The notes under the pieces were generated by a model. It was not told where the DNA came from. It searched no databases and saw nothing but the letters and a program-made list of their open reading frames with translations. The position numbers and the translations under genes were made by a program. A stretch of DNA of 64,000 nucleotides from Nissolia schottii (taxonomy: Eukaryota > Streptophyta > Magnoliopsida > Fabales > Fabaceae). The stretch spans positions 1 through 64,000 of the forward strand of contig QANU01030043.1 of the NCBI GenBank assembly GCA_003254905.1, read 5' to 3'. Shown here in pieces: positions 1-11,400 of this stretch. Every line of letters begins with the position of its first letter. Positions within the stretch are counted from its first letter, which is position 1.

Positions 1-269
1 TCCTTTTGTTTTGCCTACGCCGTGAAGATTGGGCCAAATTCCTCTAGAGGTTCATATCACTGTTGTATGTAACTTAAATTACTAATGAAATTATGTAAAT
101 TATTGTTTGACTTATATATGATGGACTACTCGTTGCTGCAATATGTGTTGTGAGTTGCCTATTATTTTGGTTTGATTTAACTCGGCCCATGATCATTTAT
201 TACGCCGTAAGACTCTATCGTTCGTGATATGTACTCCATTTCTGCGTGGCTCCTAATTTTGTGATATAG
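1..269. other. Unassigned left edge
   Basis: No coding or repeat signal is recognised here. It lies directly upstream of a gypsy RNase H fragment and is probably part of the same decayed element, but the sequence does not show that. Confidence 0.4.
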
Positions 270-548
270 TTGATGACTGCTCCAGTGCTGATTTTGCCTG
301 ACCCTCAAGCTTCGTGTGAAGTATATTGCGATGCACCCCACACTGGATTGGGGTGTGTGCTCATGCAGAATCGTCAAGTGATGGCATTTGCTTCTAGGCA
401 ATTGAGGACTCATGAAGCAAACTATCCCACTCATGACCTGGAACTGACAGCTGTGGTTTTCGCTCTAAAGATATGGCGACATCATCTGTACGGTGTAAGC
501 TTTGAGGTGTTCTCGGACCACAAGAGCCTCAAGTACTTGTTTGCTAAA
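270..548 (+). pseudogene. Ty3/gypsy pol fragment (RT end and RNase H)
   Basis: This frame encodes the junction of reverse transcriptase and RNase H of a plant Ty3/gypsy polyprotein. Visible motifs are APVLILPDP, the RNase H start [23 protein letters not shown] and [11 protein letters not shown]. In a complete element RNase H degrades the RNA template during reverse transcription. Only about 90 residues remain. The frame runs into unrelated sequence after KYLFAK and stops at 566, and no integrase follows before the LTR-like stretch at 628. It is very similar to the corresponding part of element C (minus strand, near 25305-25420), so the two are the same family. It is a non-functional relic. 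Confidence 0.85.
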
Positions 549-627
549 TATGTAACTTATTTGTAAAGGACCATGTACTTGATTATGCTTATGTTATAAA
601 TGCTTATGTTAGCAGGAATTCACCCTT

Positions 628-850
628 GTAAGCTCGAGCTCTATCGTGTTTGTATTATATGTCTTGATTCACGCGCGGCTCATACTTTATGAATAAGTAA
701 CACGCAGAAAAATTTTAAAATGGTCCATATTTTCCTTAACCTTGTATTTTCGAAAAGTAATGAAGGACTATAAGTATTCCCACCAAGTGATCAACAACCT
801 AGTGAGCATTGCGTATGACTCGAGCATAGGTAGTTAGCTAGGGTGTTACA
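628..850 (+). repeat. 3' part of a family-C gypsy LTR
   Basis: The stretch from about 628 to the terminal TGTTACA at 850 matches, in opposite orientation, the LTRs at 22571 and 31622. Shared blocks include the CACGCGCGGCTCATACTTT segment, a TGGTCCATATTTTCC block and the CAACCTAGTGAGCATTGC block. With the RNase H fragment before it, this is a deletion remnant of one element on the + strand. The 5' part of the LTR is missing. Confidence 0.75.
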
Positions 851-1124
851 AGTCAAAGTAAAAAAATCGGGTTATGCCACCTGGCGGGTCCACATGGCAC
901 GCCACGTCCGCGACGTTAACTGATACGTCATCACCGTCAATCCCCAAACATCTACAAGAACCTAAATCAAACTTTCAAAATTTACGGAGACTAAAATCTC
1001 TACTGAGAGACTTAAACTAAACTTTCTCATTTTACCGAGACTAAAAACTTGATTAAAAAAAAAAAAAACAATTTTGGACACCAAGGGACCTTTAAATAGA
1101 GTTAAATCCTCCACATTCCCTCGA
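851..1124 (+). promoter_or_regulatory. Presumed promoter of the MEI2-like gene
   Basis: This is the interval between the LTR relic and the pyrimidine-rich leader of the MEI2-like gene. A TATA-like TTTAAATAGA lies at 1091-1100, about 30-40 bases before the CT-rich leader. No other element is assigned. The gypsy LTR ends only about 240 bases upstream of this box. Transcription start and regulation are inferred, not seen. Confidence 0.35.
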
Positions 1125-1481
1125 GTCCCAAACCACCGAAGCCCCTCTCTCTCTCTCTCTCTCAATCATTCTCTACTCCTTTTCACTCCTCTGGGGTCAG
1201 AGCCAATCATCGCGACGCTCTTGCTCTGGACCCTCCTTTCCCTCTCTCAGTAGATTCCCTCTTTCTTTTCCCACCCATCACAAACAAGACTTTGCATGAA
1301 AACACACACTCTCAAACTCTGTGCCTTCTTTTCTCCCACTCTTTCTCAGTTTACAACCCGTTTCCTCCTTCAATTTGCTGCATAGCCATCTGGTTTTAGG
1401 TCCTCGAAGACCAAGTTGTTGTGTCTCTGGACCCTCTTTTCGTCTCTAGGGTTTTCTGACTGTGTAACCCCCCTTTTTCAG
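1125..1481 (+). other. 5' UTR exon of the MEI2-like gene (presumed)
   Basis: The stretch is pyrimidine-rich, with a (CT)n run at 1145-1163, and has no long frame. A good donor (CAG|GTAATC) lies at 1481/1482. A leader intron from 1482 to shortly before the coding start near 2462 is the simplest model. Plant leaders of this gene type often carry such an intron, but no transcript evidence is available here. Confidence 0.4.
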
Positions 1482-2461
1482 GTAATCTGTGGATTTTATT
1501 TTGATTCGCTGCTTCTGGGTTTTCCAATGCCAAATTTTGAGGCTTTTCAGCGTTTTTAAATTTTTGTTTCTCGGGTTGATCGTAATCGATCACACGAGTT
1601 TTTTTAGTTGATGAATTTGTTCTAACTTTGGAGTGCAGCGGTTGTGGTGATTGAGGGATTACTCTATTATCGCTAAAAGTGCTTGAATTTATGGTTTTGG
1701 GTTGAACGGGTGTTGTAACATTTGGTCATGACAAATTAGTTTCATTTGTTTTTTGTTTTTGGGTGAGCAAAAATATGGGCTGGTTTTGTAGTTGCGATCA
1801 CTTGCTTCTGTTGAGTGGTAAGTTGGTAACCGTTAATGTTTTTCTACCAATATTTTTTTGTAATTTATATTTTTAAAAAATAGCAGCTTGATTTATGGAT
1901 TTAACTTATGAGCAATGTTATCACAGCATGTGGGCACCGGTTTAATTACAAGAGCCCTTAAAAGTTTCAATTGTATCTCTTCTGCTAAAGTCGCTTTCTT
2001 TGTTGGATTCTGAAGCAGCATCTTGTTTCGATGCTGAAAAGTTGATGTCTATTTTTTTTTGACTAACTATCTGGTTCTCTGGGGGGAAGTGATCTTTAAT
2101 CACGATTGTCTTGGATGAATTGAGTGGAGAGACCCAGAACAAAATTCTTTCATGATGGAAGTGGTTGATAACTTATCTATGTTGCCAAATTGAATCTGTT
2201 GAAGGAGATAAAAATAACCAATGTATTCTTGGATGAGAAAAAGAATAAGAAATGGAATTCTGCCTCTGTCAATGTAATAGGTTATATGCAGGTTTTCAAG
2301 CTATCTGTTTTGTAGATGTGGATTTTTTATTTCTTTAGTTATTCCCAAATCTGCTGCAATTAGCTCTTTTCGAAGTTTTGTGATGGTTGGAATATCTGTC
2401 ACACGGACTTATATCTGCTCATAGAAAAATCTAATTTAGCCAATATCTTACTAATCTGTGA

Positions 2462-5400
2462 ATGAGGCAGAAGAAGGGTCATGCAATGAAGCAGTCTTTT
2501 GATCCTTCATCTTTGGGTAATTCTCTAAATTCATTTTTCTTTTAGTTATCATCATGAGTTCCATATCAATCTAAATATAATCATTTTTTATTACTAAAAG
2601 GTCTTTCCAAGATTCCATCTATAAATATACCCAGAGGAGTGGGGCGCAATGCATGGGAGGTTTTATCTGGATCTGATTCCTACCATGCCTCATCTGATGC
2701 TAGCCTCTTTTCCAGCTCATTACCTGTTCTTCTGCATGAAAAATGTATGTTTTATTTTATAACAGCTAAGTAATTTGTGTACTCCATAAAATATCTTGAC
2801 CTGCTTTTGCCAACCTGCAGTGAACTTAAATGATACTGAAAATGGTTATCAGTCTGTTGATGACATCACGTCTGGCTTTGAAAAGCTCCATCAAGATGTA
2901 GAGGGCAATGGCTCACTAGAAGATATTGGTAGTCACGCAATTGGAACCATGCTTCCTGATGATGAGGAAGAGCTTTTAGCTGGCATCATGGATGATTTTG
3001 ATCTAAGTGGTTTACCTGGTTCTCTTGAGGACTTGGAAGAGTATGATCTTTTTGGTAGTGGTGGAGGTATGGAACTGGAAACTGATCCACATGAAAGTCT
3101 CGGTGTGGGCATGTCTAAGGTAAACTTCTCTGATAGTGTTGCTGGCAATGGCTTGCCTAATTTTTCTTTTGCTAATGCTGTCGGAGCTGTTGCTGGAGAA
3201 CATCCATATGGAGAGCATCCTTCTCGAACATTGTTTGTTCGAAATATTAACAGTAATGTGGAGGATTCAGAGCTGAGATCTCTTTTTGAGGTGAGTTAAA
3301 GTTAGGGTGAGCTCAATCTAAAAGTTACGGTTGACGTTTTGCTTAGATATTGTAGTATTTTATGTATGCTTCTTGAATTCGATTTTATGGCGCTCATAAT
3401 TTGTGTTTGCTTCTAATTAATGGAAATTTGCATATCTTTGTTGAAAGAAAGTTATGTAAAATAAGATAAAAATGGTTAAAATTTGCACCTTAAAAATTGT
3501 GGTTTGTGTATGCTTGAGAATTATTTTCGTTTCTTTCAATCTGATAGCCGATTCCTCTGGAGTTGTTCCAAACTAACATGGAGTTGCGTAAGTATGTGGT
3601 TTATTTGAAGAAAGTAAAGGTGAAATTTCAATTTTATGGTTGATCTGATGATGGAAGGGTTTCTTCATTTTTATGCTCATTTGCATGTTGTTCCTGTCAT
3701 CCTAAATCTATATGGAAGACTAGGATCCCAATTTGCATCTGTCCTGAAATGCATAGTAGATTTTATATATGTATAGTCTAAGGGCCCTGTTTTTGTTTGA
3801 AACTTAATAAGAAAAAAACACTTTTTTAATTAAAATACTTGCGTAAGAAAGTTTTGGATAATTTCATAAATTTATCAAGGATAGTAACTAAATCTTTAAA
3901 ATAAACCCGTCTTAGGTTTTTTTTCTTGGAAGTTAGAAAGAGTAGCCTATGAAGAAAAGCTCTCGAAAAATGTTATCATAAAATTGCTTTTTTTCTTTTC
4001 CCTTCTAAGCTTAACAAATGCAACCCAAGTCTTTTTTATCAATAGCTTTTGGCTGTCATATACTGAGCTGAGCTTATAAAAAACTTGGAATAATTTGTTT
4101 TGGTGATTGTGGCTGTGGGTTGGGATGCTCTCTCTACTGATGAGGGTTATGTTACATGGGATTCATGAGTAGTGAGGAAGGGAAATGAAGCCAAGTGCTT
4201 AACTTCTATGGTGAGCAATTGCATAATTGTAATGTAGTCAATTTTGCTCGCAATTTTTCTTTCTGCAACTTTTGTTTTACATTGCTCTTTGTTCAGTTAA
4301 ATTTATGTTGCCCAAAATTTTGGATTGCAAATACAGTTGTCTTCTTCTTTGATTGCATTTTTATAATTTTAAATTATGTTTTGAATGCTAGATATTTTTC
4401 CTCTTGTACGATTTATCATGAACTCGAATCTATATTGACACCACTCTTATTTTTAGCCTTAAAAAACATTTTTAATTTGGGGAAAAGTGAGTTTGCGTGT
4501 GCCCAAATCCATGCATATTTATGGAAGGTGGTGGGAAGGGGGGGGGGAGGTCTTTGTGCATCGATGAAATGCTAAATAACTGATGTAACATTCTTTACAC
4601 TTTTATTCAAATTACTAACTGTTTTTATTTTATTTTTTAAAATTTTCAGCAATATGGTGATATTAGAACCCTCTATACTGCATGTAAACATAGGGGGTTC
4701 GTAATGATATCCTATTATGACATCCGTGCTGCTCGAACAGCTATGCGTGCATTACAAAACAAACCTCTGCGGCGCAGGAAACTTGACATTCACTTCTCGA
4801 TACCAAAGGTTTTTTTAAAAACCAACTTCAGTGTCCTTGTGATTTATTCTTTTATTAATTCAATGCCTTGACATTCCCTTTTCTTGCAGGATAATCCATC
4901 AGACAAGGATATCAACCAAGGAACCTTGGTAGTTTTCAACTTGGATCCATCTGTTTCAAATGAAGACCTCCGTCAAATATTTGGGGCTTACGGAGAGGTC
5001 AAAGAGGTGGTGATTTTATCATTTTGAACTATCCTTGTGTTACCACTGGTACCAAGAAAAATTAATTTACTGAAATAAGTGTTGTATGAACGTGAAAACT
5101 GGACTCTAGTGGGGAGTTCAGGTGCAGAACCGTACAGAAAAATAAGTAACAGGTAGAACACGTACACAGAAGTCTGGTTCTGGGATTAAGGTTCCCTTGG
5201 CCCTCCTTTCCTTTAGGTTCTGGTTCCGTGGCTTCTTCTGTGCCTACTGTTCTGTACATATACTCCACTCTAGGAAAGAATCAAGGGCTATGCTTGATTT
5301 CCTCCTGGAATTCCTTATTTCCTTATTTATTTTCATAATTGATTTATTCCCCCCTTATTTCTCCTAATCTTGATTTATTTCCCTATTTATTCCATTCCTG

Positions 5401-8400
5401 ATTTATTCTCCCCCCTTATTACTCCAATCCCCGATTTGTTGCTAATCAGCCCCTACCTTTCCATTATTGCTCTTTCATTTTTTATATTTTCTGGAATAAT
5501 GAAACGGTAAGGGAATTATTTTCCTTCCTTTCTGGTTTCCCTTCCCAGATTCGGTTGTGGTGGCTATTGGGTTTGTAACAATACCTTCCCCTTGAATTTT
5601 AAAAGTTTTGTGGGAGGTGAGCCCCTAATAACTGTAAGAGGATAGTTGTAATCCTCCATCGTCGTCATCCTCTTGGTGAATTGGAGTTTCGATCTCATCC
5701 TCCTGTCCTTCTTCTTCACCGAGGAGTATGATTTGGTAGTGCCTTAGAGTGCACTTGTGTTCTGGTCCCCATTTTTCACCACTGCGAAAACATAACCCCT
5801 TTTTCTGCCTTTCAGCCCATTCCTCATTGGAAAGCCTCCTGGTCCCGCTGTTTCTAGTGGTGGCTGCTGGTGCTGCTCCGCTTCCTCTGCTGGGGTTCGA
5901 ATTCTCCCCTATTTTAGTGCCTGAAAAATTACGGTTCAGGTTAGAACTTACCTCCCCCCTCGGGTTGCTCTTATTCTCCAAATGCCCCGTACGGTTGCTG
6001 TCCGTATTGCGCTGGAATGCTGTCCCTAGGGAAACAGCTCCCCCTGCGTGGCTGCTTCTCTACATTCCTTCTGTTCTCTTGCTAGTGGGGTTCACCCCTG
6101 CCTCTCGCCATGCCTGGTTCCTCCATTCAATGGCCATAGCCCTGTCCATTAATGCCAGTAAATTATCAAACCGGGTGACTTCCAACTCAGCTTGGATTTC
6201 CCGCCTTAAACCGTTAGCAAAAATACACATGAGGGTCTCGGTTCCCAAGTTCCTATGTGTTCTTGCTGTTGCCTCAAATTCACGCCTGTACTGTGCCACA
6301 TCTCCCGTCTGCCTCACGTCTAATAATGGTGCCATGGGATTTAAGGCCGCCCCGGGTTGGAACCGCTTAATCAAATCCTCTCGGAACCTTCTCCAATTTG
6401 TAAATGGAGTGTGGTCCTCCCACCATTCCATCCAATTCAATGCTTCCCCCTCTAAAGCCAAGGTAGCGATGTCCATTTTGTCTTCCGGTGATGCTTGGGT
6501 AACCCGAAAGTATCTCTCCATTTTGGCCAGCCATTCACATGCCGTTTCCCTTGAAAAAACTGGTATGTCCAGTTTTTTGTTGGCTTCAAATCGTCACATG
6601 GCCATTATCATTCCTTCCCTCCCTGCCTCGCGACGCTTCTCCCTCTCCTTGGGGCGCCTCATGAAACAATACCCTCCCCTTGAAGGATTACGTTACGCAC
6701 CCTCCTAGTGCAGATCAAGATAAATCAGGAAAGGAAATCCTTCCTTTTCCATTAGTTTATTCTAGGAGATTTAGTAGAATAAGAAGGGAATGAAATCTGT
6801 AACAGATTGGGGGGGCTGATTGGAATAATTGGGGGCTGATTTGATATTCTAATCAGAGAAGCAATCATTTAGGAACTAAATTAGGAAGGAAATAAATTAT
6901 AGGATTCCTCACGAGCTATAAGAGGAATCGCAGGGAGGCTAAGGAGGTTATCCAGAAATTAGGACAAGGATTAGGAGGTCAAAGGGAACCTTTAATCCCA
7001 GGAATATTTCATCTTTCCGCATACTATTTTGTATCTAATCAACCACGAAATTCCCCTCTGGAGTTTCTGGTTTCATTAATAAAAGACAGCAGCAATTCAG
7101 TCAGCAATTTCATAAGGTACCAGTTGTTACAACTGGTATCAGAGCATCGATTCTGGGGAGACTTGTATGGTTTCCACGCGCGCAGTCATGGAATCTCGGG
7201 TGGATGTGTTGGAACGGCAGGTGGCAGAAATGCGGGGGAACCTGGACGTAGTAAGGGTGAACCAGGAGGAAATACGAGAGACGCAGGCAGAGATGAAGGA
7301 GACGCAGGCGAACACAAACGCACTGCTGCAGCAACTTATGGATAGGCTGCCCCCACGGCAGACTGGAGGTAATCAGGAGGAAGAAGGGCGAGGCTCGAGA
7401 GGCCAAGCAGAGGGGGAAGGGAATGACGGAGAAGAAGCAGAGCCCAGGAGGTTTGAGTCCAACCGGAAACTGGACGTTCCAGTTTTCTTCGGCGAAGGAG
7501 CTTCGGACTGGATTGTGAAGATGGAGAGATACTTTAAAGTCACACAGACGACTTTGCAGGATAAATTGGACATAGTTACACTGGCCTTAGAGGGTGAGGC
7601 CCTCACGTGGATGGAGTGGTGGGAGGAGCACACACCATTCTTGCATTGGGATAGGTTCAAGGAAGACTTGCTGAGAAGGTTTCAACCAGGGGCTGCCCTT
7701 AACCCCTTAGCACCGTTGTTGGACGTTCGGCAGGTGGAGGATGTGGCGAGANGGGAGGATTTGCAGGGAAGAATTGTCGAGAATTACAGCAGGGATGAAA
7801 CAAAGGAATTAAATAGAGAGAATGTGTTACGCACCCTCCTAGTGCAGATCAAGATAAATCAGGAAAGGAAATCCTTCCTTTTCCATTAGTTTATTCTAGG
7901 AGATTTAGTAGAATAAGAAGGGAATGAAATCTGTAACAGATCGGGGGGCCTGATTGGAATAATTGGGGGCTGATTTGATATTCTAATCAGAGAAGCAATC
8001 ATTTAGGAACTAAATGAGGAAGGAAATAAATTATAGGATTCCTCACGAGCTATAAGAGGAATCGCAGGGAGGCTAAGGAGGTTATCCAGAAATTAGGACA
8101 AGGATTAGGAGGTCAAAGGGAACCTTTAATCCCAGGAATATTTCATCTTTCCGCATACTATTTTGTATCTAATCAACCACGAAATTCCCCTCTGGAGTTT
8201 CTGGTTTCATTAATAAAAGACAGCAGCAATTCAGTCAGCAATTTCATAAGGTACCAGTTGTTACAACTGGTATCAGAGCATCGATTCTGGGGAGACTTGT
8301 ATGGTTTCCACGCGCGCAGTCATGGAATCTCGGGTGGATGTGTTGGAACGGCAGGTGGCAGAAATGCGGGGGAACCTGGACGTAGTAAGGGTGAACCAGG

Positions 8401-11400
8401 AGGAAATACGAGAGACGCAGGCAGAGATGAAGGAGACGCAGGCGAACACAAACGCACTGCTGCAGCAACTTATGGATAGGCTGCCCCCACGGCAGACTGG
8501 AGGTAATCAGGAGGAAGAAGGGCGAGGCTCGAGAGGCCAAGCAGAGGGGGAAGGGAATGACGGAGAAGAAGCAGAGCCCAGGAGGTTTGAGTCCAACCGG
8601 AAACTGGACGTTCCAGTTTTCTTCGGCGAAGGAGCTTCGGACTGGATTGTGAAGATGGAGAGATACTTTAAAGTCACACAGACGACTTTGCAGGATAAAT
8701 TGGACATAGTTACACTGGCCTTAGAGGGTGAGGCCCTCACGTGGATGGAGTGGTGGGAGGAGCACACACCATTCTTGCATTGGGATAGGTTCAAGGAAGA
8801 CTTGCTGAGAAGGTTTCAACCAGGGGCTGCCCTTAACCCCTTAGCACCGTTGTTGGACGTTCGGCAGGTGGAGGATGTGGCGAGATATCGGCGAGAGTTT
8901 GAGGCTGCTGCTAGGTCTCATAAAAGCTTGGGCAACGAAACCTTAATGTGTATATTCGCAAAGGGGTTGAAGAAGGAGATACAGGCCGAATTAGAAGTGG
9001 GTAGGTTCACTAATTTACCGACGCTGATGGATAGAGCCATGGCAATCGAATGGCGGAATCAGGCATGGAGAGAAACAGGGATAAACCCCGGGACTAGGAG
9101 AGGGGAGGCTAGTTTCCGATATGGGAGTTCTAGCGGAGGAACCTCGGCAGGAACCGCTTACTCGAAACCGGCAGGAGTTACCAGACCCCCCGACGTCCGA
9201 GGAGGAGCCCGAACAGAATCAGGACACCAGACCAGCCAGAAGACTACCGAATCTTCGGTAGGAAACAGACCAGTTGTTAGTGGAGGAGGCAGCGCAACCC
9301 AAGGTTCAAACCTCAAGCCCAGTAACACGCGGCGCTTGTCGAATGAAGAATGGGCTGAACGACAAAGGAAAGGCCTCTGTTTTCGTTGCGGTGAGAAATG
9401 GGGCATGGACCATAGGTGCACGATGAAGCATTTCCAGATTATGCTGGTAGAGGGAGACGAGGAAGAGGGAACCGAACCAGACGGACTGTTTCCAACAGAG
9501 GACCAGAACCAAGCAGCAGAGAAGCCCGAATTACAACTTTCTTCATACAGTTATTGGGGATTAACCTCCCATAACACTTTCAAAGTGGTAGGCGAGATTC
9601 GGGGCCACCAAGTGGTGGTTCTAATTGATCCGGGGGCTTCGGCCAATTTCCTGGCCACTGAAGTGGTTAAACGGCTGGCGCTGCCTGTAAACAGAGTCCG
9701 GGACTTTCAGGTTGAGGTGGGAAACGGCGCCAAAGAATGGGGTAATGAAGGTTGCAAATCAGTTCCCCTGACCATTCAAGGCATCAAAATCATTCAGGAT
9801 TTTTATATTATGAAACTGGGCTGCTCAGAAGTGGTGCTGGGAGCGGGTTGGTTAGCCAGCTTGGGGGAATTCGTGGGAAATTATAAGAAGTTGACCTTGG
9901 GCTGGGAACAAGAAGGAGAAAAGAAATTCTTGCAAGGAGACCCCTCTTTAAGCCGTAGCAAAGCCACATGGAAAAACACCTTACACGCCCTTCGCCACAG
10001 GGGAGAGGGCTACGTGATTACCTCATTCTCCATGACCACCGAAGAAGCAGCAACAGAAGCATTGTCCGATGAGACTGCACACTTCCTCCAAGAGTTCCCG
10101 GATTTATTCCAACCACCGGAAGGGCTGCCGCCCCAGCGCCCAAATGACCATGCCATTCTTCTCAAGGACGGTTCCGCCATACCACGCATTCGACCCTATT
10201 GTTACCCACACTATCAGAAGACAGAAATTGAAAAAATTGTTGAGGAGATGCTGCAATTAGGAATAATTTGGCCAAGCACCAGCCCTTTTGCAAGCCCTGT
10301 GATTTTGGTCAAGAAAAAAGATGGAGGGTGGAGGTTCTGTGTCGATTATAGAGCTCTCAACCGCGAGACCATAGCTGACAAGTTTCCAATTCCGGTGATT
10401 GATGAGTTGTTGGATGAGCTAGGAGGGGCCACTATTTTCAGTAAATTAGATCTTAAATCAGGCTACCATCAAATCAGAATGCGAGAGGAGGATATTCATA
10501 AAACAGCCTTCCGGACCCACGAGGGACACTATGAATTTCTCGTCATGCCCTTCGGCTTAACCAACGCCCCCTCCACGTTCCAAGCGCTTATGAATCAGTT
10601 GCTGAAGCCTTTTCTAAGGAAGTTCGTCTTGGTCTTTTTTGACGACATCCTCATTTATAGCCAACAATTATCACAACACTGGGGGCATCTCCGTCAGGTA
10701 TTCGAAGTACTTAGACAACACCAGCTGTTCCTTAATTAAAAAAAATGCAGGTTTGTGCAGCCACAGATTGAGTATCTTGGGCACCTGATATCCAAGGAAG
10801 GAGTAGCAACAGACCCTCAAAAGATTCAGGATATGCTGGATTGGCCCACTCCCAAGGATCTCAAGGCCTTACGCGGCTTCCTAGGACTGACCGGGTATTA
10901 TAGGCGCTTCGTGCAGAACTATGGGAGGGTGGCCTGGCCCCTTACCCAGCTCTTGAAGAAAGACCAGTTCCTATGGAGTGACGAGGCCCAAGCGGCGTTT
11001 GAGACTCTTAAAACAGCCATGACCACGGTTCCGGTACTAGCCATTCCCTCATTTTCCAAACCGTTTGCAGTAGAAACTGACGCCTCTGGGAAGGGTATAG
11101 GGGTGGTCTTAATGCAAGAAGGTCGACCAGTGGCTTACATGAGTCAGAAAATTTCAGAGAGGGCGCAATCTAAGTCAGTATACGAACGGGAGCTGATGGC
11201 CATGGTGCTTGCCATCCAAAAATGGCGACATTACCTCCTCGGTAACCATTTCACGGTCTTCACAGACCAGAAAAGTTTAAAGTTCTTGCTGGACCAGAGA
11301 ATAGGGGGCGAAGAACAACAGAAATGGATGGCAAAACTCCTGGGGTTCGATTTTGAGATCCGTTACAAGGCAGGAAAGGACAACCGAGTCGCAGATGCGC

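Noticed and set aside
4195..4575. 126-codon open frame in intron 3 of the MEI2-like gene
   Set aside because: Low-complexity Phe/Cys/Leu-rich translation, no motif, inside a well-supported intron.
5749..6708. 319-codon open frame on the + strand
   Set aside because: It is antisense to the gag of element B on the minus strand and has no domain; it is a shadow frame.
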